Below are positions 1 to 10,599 of a stretch of DNA of 64,000 nucleotides, in pieces. Made by a program: the position numbers and the translations under genes. The notes under the pieces were generated by a model. That model ran no database searches, was not told the origin of the DNA, and was given only the letters and a program-made list of their open reading frames with translations. This stretch comes from Thinopyrum elongatum (lineage: Eukaryota > Streptophyta > Magnoliopsida > Poales > Poaceae). The DNA lies in contig CM022299.1 of NCBI GenBank assembly GCA_011799875.1, forward strand, positions 339,355,307 to 339,419,306. The letters run 5' to 3'. Position 1 is the first letter of the stretch. Each line of letters opens with the position of its first letter.

Positions 1-705
1 GCAGCTACCCCTGCCAAGTAATCCGTATCCAGGCAAATTGGCTGGTGGTTATACTTGCCCATATCAAGGTTAGATAGGCCACACAACGGGTGCAGTTCCA
101 TCCATTCAGTGTTTGAGATGGCCCGGTCCAGCCGTTCCCGCAATCCTCCTCTAAAGAAAGTGAATTTGTTACCATGGTAGCCAATATCTTCCAGTGAGCA
201 ATCAGAGAGTGCATCCTGGAATGCCTGAAGCCAAGCCTGCTGTTGTGGTGCTCCTCCTTCATTTTCAGACGAGAATAAGATCTCGTTAAAATCACCAATT
301 GCAACCCACGGAAGTCTAGACTGAGCATGCAAATCACGAAGGAGTTGATACATTCTCTCCTTGTTATCCCAGCTTGGCTCGCCGTACACACATGATAACC
401 ACCACTCTTTCCCATCCAGTTCCTCCACCGCCACATCAATGCAACTAAAGGTAGTAGTCCTGGAGTAGATCCTAACCTCCTTCTTCAAGACTAGTAACAA
501 TCCACCTTTTCTGCCATCAAGACTTGGTGCCACAATTTTATAATCCATCTCCATCTTCCTCATCAGAACCTCCGCCTTATCCTCGTCCAGGTGCGTCTCA
601 GACAGAGAAAAATGCATCTAGATTATGTTGCCTCTGGATGGCCAGAAGAGAGCAAACTGTCGGGGCACCGAGGAGGCCCCGATAGTTCCAACTTATGAGT
701 TTCAT
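1..705 (-). pseudogene. LINE ORF2 fragment: AP-endonuclease (EEP) domain
   Basis: The minus strand encodes the start of a plant L1-type LINE ORF2, which nicks target DNA for target-primed reverse transcription. It opens with ATG at 705-703 and reads MKLISWNYRGLLGAPT, matching the usual LINE opening that has WNCRGL. After a frameshift near 600-617 it continues as LSETHLDEDK, then GDFNEIL (metal-binding D and N) and ERLDRAISN. These are the ordered endonuclease/exonuclease/phosphatase motifs. The fragment runs off the left edge, so the reverse transcriptase would lie outside the window. The frameshift makes it non-functional. The domain call is firm; the LINE family is not named. Confidence 0.85.
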
Positions 706-1000
706 TGTTCCCGGTGACCCTCCCCAGAGGAGGACGCCGATATATCATTTGTTACCTCTGAAGATCCCGCCTTCAACCTTTTATTATCATGAATTTTATG
801 GCTGATATTGCAAACTGTCATTCCCAATCCAATCACTGGTCCAATCACGTCAACATGACCTTCATCCTTACGTATACAACAGGGATCTATCACCCATACA
901 CGGAGACAACGAGGATCAGAGTTGGACTCCATCCAGACAGGAGAGACGAGCAAGATCGACCTCTCCAGGAATGCCCTAGCCGCCACATGTGCAACTAGAC
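706..1000 (-). pseudogene. LINE region upstream of the endonuclease
   Basis: An open minus-strand stretch directly precedes the endonuclease start, with residues such as CLRVWVIDPC followed by a Ser-rich tail. In plant LINEs this position holds the linker between the gag-like zinc-knuckle part and the endonuclease. No zinc knuckle is visible. The assignment rests on position and orientation only. Confidence 0.4.
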
Positions 1001-1189
1001 GTCAGACTTCCGCAACAATGGTATAGGCACCTCTTTTCCTCACGTCCTCCTCTTTCACTCTACTGCTTCTCTTTGCTTTTTCTATATTGTGTGTATATAT
1101 ATAGTCCGCTCCATTGATTCCTCCAGAATTCATTTAGACAGACCTTGGTCCCGCTTGTAATTGGATATGAAAATCATACTTAGCATTAA

Positions 1190-3555
1190 AGCATCTCCAA
1201 TAGGTAACCTATAATAGGGCATGACTGCTTTTTACATCACGTGATAGGGCAAAAATGGTGCTCTAATAGGTGCCCTATTTGTAAGGCCAACTCCAAAGCA
1301 TGACCCCACTTGGTCCGGGCGCATCCGTTCGAGTCGAAACGGACAGAAATCGCGCCCCACTGCGGTGACCCAAACGGACGAGCGTCCGTTTTTCGTTCGT
1401 TCGCGACCCATTTGCAGCCAAAATTTGGGTAGGGTTTGAGTCAAAGTAGACACACACGACACTCTCCTTGTCCTCCCCATGGCCCGCCCCTCGGTGGCAC
1501 ATAGGCCATTCCCCCTCCCTCCATGCCCGACACCCTCCACCCTCACTGTCGCCGCCCACTTTCCGGCCGCTTGGACGCTACCCGATCTGCCGCCCCCATC
1601 CACACACTCCCCCACCTTACTGCCGCATCGGAGGCAGTTCTTTCTGGTGTTGGTGACCTCTTCTCGCTACCGCCAGTGCATGAGAAACCACGGCCGCCGG
1701 CACCGCCTATCGCCTCTAGTATTATCGTCTCATGCTCCACGGACGCATGTCGCCCTCGTCTTCGTTTGACATGGTTGCTACCTATATGGGGAGGCCAAGG
1801 TCCTCTTCACCTGCCGCATCTGCACCATGACTGTAAGGTGTTCAAAGTTTTTCCCACAAGGTACAATGGATAGTGGGGACGAGTTTTTTTTTAACAACTT
1901 CATTTGTTCATTGGACGATTCATCGCCGGATGACGAGGAGCTTGTGGTTGCGGCTTTGGTCGTCAATGACCACATTGCAAGGCGGCGACCGAGGTTCAGG
2001 GGATTAGTCATGGGCCATGCTTCAGCATTGAACCACAATAGAGAGAGCGGCCATTGCCTACTCTTTGCCAATTGCTTTCACTGCACGTCCCCACTCTTCA
2101 ATCCCAAGCTTTTTTGGTGCCACTTCCGGATGGCGAGACATGTGCTCAGTCGTATTTGGGAGGGAGCGGTAGCATATGATGATTACTTTGAGTGCAAGGA
2201 GGATGCCCTTGAAAAGGTTGGCTTCTCCTCTTATCAGAAATATAGTATGGCTATTTGTATGCTTGCATACGGAATTTTTTATGATCTTGTGGATGAGTAT
2301 GTCCGCATGAGTGAGTCCACATGTCTTGCATCATTGTACAAGTTCTGCTAGGCCATGGTAGCAGTGTTTGGACCGGAGTACCTAAGAGAGCCAAATGTGG
2401 CGGATACAACCCGATTGTTGGAGATCATTGCAGATAGAGGCTTTCAAGAATGCTTGATAGCATAGATTGTATGCATTAAAAGTGGAAGAACTGTCCATTT
2501 GCTTGGCAGGGCAATACAAGGGGCTTGTGAAAGCTTGCACTATCATACTTGAAGTAGTGGCTTCACAAGATCTTTGGATTTGGCACTCCTTTTTTAGGCA
2601 TGGCTGGTTCTTACAATGACATCAACGTGTTTCAGCGCTCTCTAGTGTTCGGGAGGCTTGCAGAAGGCAACAACCCAGAGGTAAACTTTGAGCTCAATAG
2701 GCACCAGTACAACAAGGGATACTACCTAGTTGATGGTATCTATCCTCGTGGTCAACTCTTGTGAAGACAATATCCAATCCAGTACGAGAGAAGAGGTTTA
2801 GATTTTCCCAAGCACAAGAGAGTGCTAGGAAGGATGTGGAGAGTGCTTTTGGTGTGCTTCAATCTCGATGGGCTATCATTCAACACCTTGCTAGAACATG
2901 AAGCACCAAGAAGATGTGGCAGGTGATGACTGCATGTGTGATCATGCATAGCATGATCGTGCAGCATGAGCGTGGTGACATAATCTTCGATCAGGGGTTT
3001 CAATTTCATGGTGAAAATGTTGTGTCTGAGCATGGAGGACCAGCAATGTTTGCATAGTTCACCCAATTTCATCATGAAATGCATGATTGGCAAACTCGCA
3101 ATCAACTCCAAGATGACTTGGTTGAGCACATGTGGACTCACCTTGGCAACCAGTAGATGTATTTTTCCTTTTTATTTCAATGTATTTGTGACAATTTAAA
3201 TTTAGTTGTAAACTTTGAGATTTTTATTGGGCTGTAAACTATTTTTCATTGTGGTATTATGTGATTTATTTGGTTGTAAACTAAATGCAATGTTTATTTT
3301 TAGTTAGAGATATGTCTTAAAAAAATGTGTACATTTGTCCGCCAGCCGGCTGGGCCGACCAAATGTGTCGGCTGTTGGGCACACTGTCCACACAAACACA
3401 TAAGAGGTTAGATGCCGCCCCTTTAGCCGACCCAAATGGACAAAAACCGCGTCCATTTGCGGTCATGCACCATAGTTGCCCTAAAACTTTTTACTCCAAA
3501 TTTAGGGCAGATACAAAACACAACACCCAGTGCTACAAATTTGCAACACTTTGGC
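1190..3555 (+). mobile_element. Decayed PIF/Harbinger-type DNA transposon
   Basis: The left side begins near 1,190 with GCATCTCCAATAGG, the kind of end usual for Triticeae Harbinger elements. A GC-rich 5' part with repeated CGTCCGTTT-like words follows, then a transposase pseudogene (1,866-3,156). The right side (about 3,330-3,555) carries related words (GTCCATTTG, GACCCAAATGG) in opposite orientation and is cut at 3,555/3,556 by the Copia LTR. The two ends look only roughly inverted and I could not fix the exact termini or a 3-bp target duplication, so the boundaries are approximate. Two stacked ends may be present: one near 1,190 and one near 1,280. Confidence 0.55.
1866..3156 (+). pseudogene. 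PIF/Harbinger transposase (DDE, HARBI1/ALP1-like), broken
   Basis: Harbinger transposases cut and rejoin the element at TWA targets. The reading begins at ATG 1,866 in an acidic Ser/Asp-rich leader. YGIFYDLVDEYVRMSEST and FGPEYLREPN follow, both typical of the family. The catalytic residues can be placed: first Asp in SIDCMH (codon 2,465-2,467), second Asp in GSYNDINV (2,618-2,620), Glu in DVESAFGVLQSRW (2,839-2,841). The C-terminus reads VEHMWTHLGNQ and stops at 3,154-3,156. At least two stops (TAG at 2,349-2,351; TAA just after CMH) and several frameshifts break it. The autonomous element also needs a Myb-like second protein, which I do not see. Confidence 0.85.
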
Positions 3556-5371
3556 TATTGGGAAACGTAGTAGAAAACAAAAAAAAAATCCGCGCCTACT
3601 ATCACCCAAGATCAATATGAATATGCATAATGGGTTGGGATCACAATCTCTACCGTCACCTAGTTGCAGCGGAAGAAGAATGTGTCGGTGTAGATCATAC
3701 TTGAAGTCCCTCTAACTGTCGATGAACGATCCCTCGTACCGCCCATGAACAATCCCTCGAACTAAAGACCGAAAGCACGACCTCTCTACTTGGTTGCAAG
3801 CGTGCAACCTTCATGATCCGGCAGCGCTTCACCGTCCAGAGCTAATCATCGCCGGAGAATCAAAGGGAGGAGATTAGAAACATACGGGGCTTCTAATTAT
3901 GAGGACAAGAGGATTATCCTAGTTCTAATTAGTCAACTAGGACCAACTAGCACTAGAACTAGAAGAACTAGATGAGGCTCCAAAACTTGTATATCAAAAG
4001 AGCACAAATCCTCATGTATATATAGGATGGAGGGGAGAGGAGGGGCTGCCACCAAGGGGGAAGGAGTCCCCCTTAGTGCGCCGGCCTAGGAGGGAGGAGT
4101 CTGACTCCTCCTCCACCCCAATTCAGCCTCCTTCCTTGGGGAAGGAGGTGCCTCCCCACTTGGGCCTCCTTGGCCCAAGTTGCCTTCCACCTCTTGGCCT
4201 TTTATGCCCATTGATATTTAAATTAAATATAAAATGTTCTAATTACTTCTAGAACATTATATATTTTTTTTAACATCTCTGAATTTTTTTCACCTATATA
4301 TAATTTATCGGTAATACCCGGTATAACCCGATATTCATCGAAACCCTTCTGGTGACCCCAAAACGCTTCCGGATCCTCTCGGAACTATTTCGAATATTCA
4401 TGAAATCATTTGATGAATATATTCTCATAACTCCCGTCCTACTAATACTCAGCAGATCATGATTGCGTTAAGCTTGTGACCCCGTAGGTTCAGTAACTCA
4501 CAGACATGAACGAAGTCGTTCGTTCAATGACCGATAGCCGGACCGTGGACGTCCATATCGATCCCTATGAGCACATGAATGATATTTGAGTGAACCTATG
4601 GTTATCATGTGATGTTCCATTTGCTTCGCGATACTTCAAAAAACCCGGGATGTATCCGTATTCTCCTGGGTCATCACTATGGTCACTATACCGAAATCCT
4701 TATTACCAGTTTTGTTCTTCTTTCTCGTTATTGTGTTCCGGCATCCCTGTGACGAAGTCACCTGTGTTTGGCCAGACAATGATGGATGCTTTCACACCGA
4801 GAAGGTCCTAAGAATATCTCTCCATCGTCGGAGGAGCAAATCCCACTCTTGAGCTATCCGGCCACTTGTCAAACTTTTCGATCAACCTGCAAGTTGTCGT
4901 TATGATCACCGAGTTACAGGTGACGTTTGAGCAACCCCAAAGCCCATCGTATGGTAAAAGTGACCACGATACTCTCATGGTCCAAGGAGCAAGATCGCAC
5001 GTTAACACTATGTGTTATTACAATTGAATACAGACGATATTAATCCAATTCACAACAAACAAGTTTGGGTCAATTCAATATGATCGTTCTTCCAACGTCA
5101 TAATCTCAATGTTGTTTTGGGACTATCGTTACACTTAACGATATCCTAAGATCCAGAAAACATTATCACTAACAACACTTGAGCTAGTCCCAGAGGCAAG
5201 AATAGGAACCTTCTATTTAACCGTTTATCATTCCACACGTGCATATGAGTTTTCCACTGAATCGCATATTCCAGGATCATAGCAGTTATAGCATAGAATA
5301 TAAACTCTATAATTATGAATATGGAAATATAATAATACAAATATTATTGCCTCTAGGTCATATTTCCAATA
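3556..5371 (-). repeat. Copia 3' LTR
   Basis: The minus-strand LTR starts at 5,371 as TATTGGAAATATGACC, a mutated form of the TGTTGGAAATATGCCC start common in Triticeae Copia elements. It ends at 3,556 in GTTTCCCAATA (expected CCAACA). A TATATATA motif on the minus strand lies at 4,017-4,024. It has mutated TG and CA ends compared with its partner at 27,255-29,074. Confidence 0.85.
4017..4024 (-). promoter_or_regulatory. Putative TATA box of the Copia LTR
   Basis: TATATATA stands upstream of the GC-rich part that precedes the likely R region. The same motif lies at 27,729-27,736 in the other LTR. It is inferred from position only. Confidence 0.4.
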
Positions 5372-5390
5372 GTCTCGCACTTGCACTAGA
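5372..5390 (-). other. Copia polypurine tract
   Basis: The minus strand reads GTGCAAGTGCGAGAC directly before the LTR. The common form in this group is a GTGCAAGTGGGAGAC-like tract that primes plus-strand DNA synthesis. One G-to-C change is present here. Confidence 0.65.
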
Positions 5391-8039
5391 GTCAATAATC
5401 TAGTTGCATGTTTATCTAACTCTAATGGCTATCTGGTATAACACATGATTTGCTAGTGGTAGAGCCTTCGTCACCGGATCTGACATTCTTCAAATCCTAA
5501 TTTGTGTCGGTAATACCTGGTTCTATTGTGTAATTCTTTTGTTACATTAATGGTAACACTATATCTCAATATAGTCCATTCTATAGTAACATTATATCTC
5601 CATATAGTCCAATTGCTATATCTTCATATAGTCAATACTCATTTGGAACTACATTATTATCTATCAATAAACCTTTTATCGATCCAGATTACATCCTATT
5701 GAATAACTTCTCAAGTCTCAATCTATATCATTTATAGATCCGCAATTTATGTCTGTTTCTGAAAATTATTTCAAAAATTATAGCCCAATAGTTAATTCAG
5801 ATCAGTCATGAAGTTGTCTTTGTGTAACCTTTAAAACAAATATTTTGTGTAACTATATACAACAATCTCTTCATCTCCTCCAAGGACAAGAAACAAAACC
5901 TTTGTCCAATTGAGGTACTTAATCTTTAAGCAATTACCCGAGTGAATCTCTCCAGGATTACTATGGTACTTATTACTAACGATTAGTTCATACGAAAACA
6001 TATGGCTTTGTACATTTGATAGCACACGTGATGAATTCAATCAAAGTGAACTCTATTCATCTACACATATCAACTATTGATTTCTGCATAGTGTTCTATT
6101 ATGTGACATTTTGAGAAAACATATTCTCCTTTTAAACTCTTTTAAAACTTTGTCACAGTACATGTCTTAGTATAATCAGATGTTACAATCTGTTACAATC
6201 TATCTATATAGACTTTCATCTAATTATTCTATGTCCCTTTTAGAAACATGATTTTAATCTTCTGTGCTAATATATACTTTATATTATTTCTGAATAGATG
6301 ATATGTCATACATATGTAAGATCAGAAATGTCATAGAGCTCCCACTAAATTTCTTGTATCCACAAGCTTCTTGATAAATTCCAAATTCTCCAATTATTTT
6401 TATCAAAATCCAGGTATTTGATATATTATTTCAAATCATACTCATGACTTGAAATATTTATATCATTCCGATATTGCTGACAAAACCTTTTGATTATATC
6501 TTATATACATCCCTTTTGAAAACCTTTTTCAAAATAGTCTTGTTTATATATCAATAATACTCACCATTGTAATTCATTTATATATTTTTAGTATTGCTAC
6601 TAAAATGGAGATTTGACAAGATCAACTCTTCCTTCTCTATAAAACTCTTTTGTAAAACCTTTTCAGGATCACTATCCATGAACATTTGAAGATCCATTTA
6701 TACAACTTCTGAAGGTTTCATCAAGTTCAAAACTTGTTCCTTGTATATGGACTTCACTTTGGATTTCAATGATTTAAGTAATACCTCTCTACCTGGGCGC
6801 CATCACTGCTTCCTTGTAGTGCGCAAGTTTCATCTTCTTCTAAGATGAAATAGTAGATTCAATAATCTTATCTGCCTTTTGCATTTTGTTACAGCCTTAA
6901 CTAAAAACTTCTACATCTAATGTAGCAATTTCTTTGCTTAGTTTTACAGACAAAATATTCTAGAACATTTCTAGTTTAGACTTGTTATATCTTAAGCCAA
7001 GGATTAATAATCTCAGTAAGCTCTATCATCCTCCCACTTGCTCCTTTAACAAGAAAAACTTTTCTAAAAAAATATTCATTCTATGACAAACATTTTGTCC
7101 TTTGAATTTAGTGAGAGGAACATAAAACCCTACAATGAAGCCTTGGTTTAAAATATTCTATAACTCTTTATAGTTTTTATCAGACCCTTTTTGATGGTGC
7201 ATCTGTTTAGTGAATATTATGCCGTTTCATTTATAAATCCCCCAAATTTTAATAAGAGCAGATCAATAATAATAATTCCACAATTATTCAATTGCTTGCT
7301 AAACTTATGACTTAGATATAGTTCTTCATGAAAGAAGAATCCTTTTATCTTTTGTCATAATGTTATTATATCTTCATCCAGAATTTCTTTGAACCATTTA
7401 AAATATTTTAGTCTTCATGTTTTATCAAGTAAATCATATTTAATCATAACATTAATGAAGTGTCAATATTCACCGCGTCCTGTTATATCCATCAGACTTT
7501 ATACATCTCAATGTATTCAGTCAATTCAAAAAACTTTTATACTTCATCTATATGAAGATCAATTATCCGATACAACCAAGCAGTGCCACACACAAGTGGT
7601 TTTATCAGTCTTCTCAAGACGTTTAGCTTTTAATGTTATAGATCACAAACTTCAAGATTCATCATGAATAAACCATCTCTTAATAGATATTTAATCAAAA
7701 ACCACATTCTCGTAATAGTCCGAACAACTATTGTTTAAAACTTATAAGAATATCCATTGCATAATCCATAGGATAATGCATTACATAACTTCGAAGTAAA
7801 ATAACTATTATTTTACATCTAAGATAAATCTTGAGGATAAACTAAAGACATGACTTTGACGGCCTCCGAATAGCGATCCCATCACTATTCCCGACTTGTA
7901 TCACGGCTTCATTTCTTCTCTCCTTGTGAACTCTCTGTAGTCCCTACATCGTTTTGCAAAATGAGAGCAACCTATCAGTATCAAATACTCATTACATACA
8001 AAAATTTACAAGTAGAATAACATTAAGTTTGTATAACGG
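5391..8039 (-). pseudogene. Copia pol remnant (reverse transcriptase, RNase H)
   Basis: This AT-rich stretch looks non-coding, but minus-strand pieces match Copia pol. At about 6,290-6,420 GEAC-YKK-SGSS--FLIL is recognisable from the reverse transcriptase just before the YVDD site, which here reads MYDI. At 6,700-6,790 SIYKEQVLNLMKPSE matches the start of the RVT_2 domain. At 5,831-6,040 LGGDEEIVVYSYTK matches the opening of RNase H. Stops occur in all frames and much of integrase cannot be recognised. The strong A/T bias fits long decay of methylated cytosines. The parts named are convincing; the rest is assigned by position. Confidence 0.65.
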
Positions 8040-8870
8040 TTATACCTTTATTGGAAGAACCGTTCTTCTTATCTGGCAAATACTTCTTGCAATTATGCTT
8101 CCAGTTTCCCTTCTACTTGCAGTAGAAACATTCAGTCTCTTTAGAGGCTCCGCCCTTGTTCTTCTTCTGAGACTCGGTCTTACCGGCTTCAGTAGATTTC
8201 TTCTTCTTGGACTTGCCTTCTTCTTGAAACTGGTGGTCTTGTTGACCATCAACACTGTTTTGTTCTTTTGCATTCCAACTTCCGCAGTTTTGAGCATAGC
8301 AAACAACTCGTTTGCAGTTTTCTCCATCCCATTCATGTTGTAATTCATGATAAAGCCATCGTAAGATGGGGGGAGTGAAGCAAGCACAACATCTGTACCC
8401 AGTGTCGGTGGAATTCCAAATTCTAGGGAAGCTAGTCTATCAACATAGCCAGCAAGCTTTACTATATTCTCACTATTTGAGAAACCCTCTTTCATCTTGC
8501 ATTCAATCAAGGCCTTGGTTAATTCAAAACACTCGGTCCTTGCTTGCTTCTTGTACAGAACTTCCACTGATCCAATTATAAATTGTGTCATAGATTGTTC
8601 AAAATGCTTCTGTAGTTCAGGATCCATGCAAGTTAACATGAGGCACTGGACTGATTCATACTCATCATTACGAGCAGCATAAGCAGCAAATTCTTCTGGT
8701 GTTGCATCCTTTCCGGGAGAATCACCCAGGGGCTAATCCAACACGTACTCCTTCTTAGCACTCCTGTGTAGAAATCTCAGGTTTCGGATCGAATCCGCAT
8801 AGTTTCCACCATTAGCAGCCAACTTTTCTTTCTCTAACATAGGGGCTAAGTTGAACATATTGTGAGCCAT
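8040..8870 (-). pseudogene. Copia gag (UBN2-type) with zinc knuckle
   Basis: Gag forms the virus-like particle. The chosen start is ATG at 8,870-8,868 (MAHNMFNLAP). The next part, LEKEKLAANGGNYADSIRNL, is typical of Triticeae Copia gag, followed after a TAG stop (8,733-8,735) by CMDPELQKHFEQS, the Tnt1-like gag_pre core, and by ATDV-type text (TDVVLASLPPSYDGFIMNYN). Near 8,060-8,125 another frame gives ECFYCK, then a stop, then GNWKHNCKKYLP, which is a CCHC knuckle with a nonsense change inside. Two or more lesions make it inactive. Confidence 0.8.
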
Positions 8871-9960
8871 TGATCTAGAATGATAGACACAAAATTCATT
8901 TAGACATTCATTCATAATTAATGTTGCACTAGTGTTTAAACAAATTTTAATATAAAGTGCACTCCCACTCAAATCAATATCTCTCATAATTGAAAGTGAG
9001 TGATTCAAGATCTAAATCTAGTACTCAGCCATTGATGTGGACATCACTGATGATGAGAATTTTGACTGGTGAGCAAACTTTTGCCGATCATATCTCCATG
9101 TGACTCTTGTTCATCTTTCGATGCTTTGTGCTCCGAGCTCAGAATAATTCTGCTAGAACTTTAAGACAACCGAGTGCTATCTGCCAACATGGGCTGACCA
9201 GTTCCATCTTACACCTCACATCCCGTTTGTACTCATGTGGACATGACGCACTCCGGAACGCTACATGTTAAGACGGTTGCAACACTGGGAAGAGCACCTT
9301 TTAACTTGATATTTACTGTGAGAGATCACCCTAATAGTTGACTATTGCACAGTCAAAGGGTGCAAAGAACAAATGGATAAACATCTCAGGCAGTTCATAA
9401 AAGCATGATATTGTATAGCCTTGGGCTCCGGGAATCTCTGTGATCATCTTCAATCTCCAGTTGAAGCGGCCGTGATGACCAATATTTCGTTGCCGTGGCG
9501 GCAATTCCAGAAAACGTTGTCGTGGCGACCGTTTCAGAAAACGTTGTCGTGGCACCATATTCAGAAATTCTACCGTGGCACGAAATTATAGCTCCTCGCC
9601 CCGCGCCAAGTACACTTTCTCCACATCGGGGTCCTCCGTGTATGGTTGTGATCGTCACCTGTAACCTGTAGGCTATCTCTATGATATTTACATTAACGTG
9701 GCAATCTCATGGGTTAAGCCATCATGGCATGACGCGCAGGCCACTTAACATTGCAACATATAACCATCTCATACATAAACTCATTATCATGAGGAAGGCT
9801 ATACCACATCATATGCATACCATGCAAAACCAAGTTAGACGTCCTCTAATCGGTTTTAACAAAATTAGTTATGCAGTAAAGCAGTTTTAACAAGTAATAC
9901 TAGCTACCTACGTCCGCAATTTAGGCGATGATTCTTGATGCTAGATTAAGTTTCGGGATG
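8871..9960 (-). other. Copia leader between primer site and gag (part 1 of 3)
   Basis: No reliable coding signal is present. Two or three copies of an 11-base word (GTTGTCGTGGC-like) occur at 9,490-9,570 on the plus strand. The leader continues at 23,443-23,540 and 27,007-27,254, beyond the nested insertions. Confidence 0.5.
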
Positions 9961-10511
9961 TGTTGGGGAAATGACCCCACGATATAACCCACCCTAGAAG
10001 GGTCGGGTTAGGATGTTGGCGGCTTAACAGTAAGGCCTTAGACAGGCCCAAGAGACCAAGACAAGAAGCCAGGGAGGCGACTTACGTGGTGAGCCGGACG
10101 GAGGCCGAAGGCCAAAAGACGGTGCGTGCCCCGGAAGTGTGAGCCGCCCGATGGTGACTTGCCTAGCAAGGCAAGGCGACTTAGAACCAGGGTCGGTCAT
10201 GAAGTATGACCCGACCCAGTCTCTTGTAAGCCCAGGGCCTCGACCTGTGTATATAAAGGCGAGTCCTTGCGGCGGGTAAACTTAAGTTACAATCAAATGA
10301 TAGCTAGGTCAAGCAAATATACTCCCTTGTACTTGATACTCAAGCAATACAACTAAAAGTAGGACGTAGGCTTTTACCTCAATCGTGAGGGGCCAAACCT
10401 GGGTAAACTCGTGTCTTTCATCCTGCTCAACCCCTTCAAGCTAGTCACCATAGCGATGGCCTCGCACCTAAGTCCTTTCACGAGGGCATCTGCCGTGTTA
10501 ACCCCACGACA
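9961..10511 (+). repeat. Tat Gypsy 5' LTR
   Basis: Starts TGTTGGGGAAATGACC and ends CCCCACGACA, with TG and CA termini intact. It contains a TATATAAAG box at 10,250-10,258. The region after the box, CGAGTCCTTGCGGCGGG, is probably near the transcript start. Confidence 0.92.
10250..10258 (+). promoter_or_regulatory. TATA box in the Tat 5' LTR
   Basis: TATATAAAG is conserved at the equivalent place in the 3' LTR (23,181-23,189). Its position about 290 bases into the LTR fits a U3 promoter. Confidence 0.65.
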
Positions 10512-10531
10512 GTTGGTGCCCACCGTGGGGC
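10512..10531 (+). other. Primer binding site of the Tat element
   Basis: Immediately after the LTR the sequence reads TTGGTGCCCACCGTGGGG. Such sites pair with a tRNA 3' end to prime minus-strand DNA. I do not assign the tRNA with certainty. Confidence 0.7.
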
Positions 10532-10599
10532 CAGCGCACGGTGGTTTCGAGTTCTTGAAGGGCTCTTTTCTAGGGATCGAGGGATACGCCGTTGGCAGG

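Noticed and set aside
1..705. Same LINE as the fragments at 46-47.6 kb
   Set aside because: It runs 5' to 3' off the left edge, so the distant fragments cannot be its continuation.
1232..1873. Overlapping frames in the GC-rich left part of the Harbinger element
   Set aside because: No family resemblance; different frames are open over the same bases. Probably 5' non-coding DNA.
3556..5371. Assigning the Copia LTR to the family Angela, BARE1 or WIS by name
   Set aside because: Only the first 15 or so bases and the purine tract agree with what I recall. The body differs, so the family name is left open.
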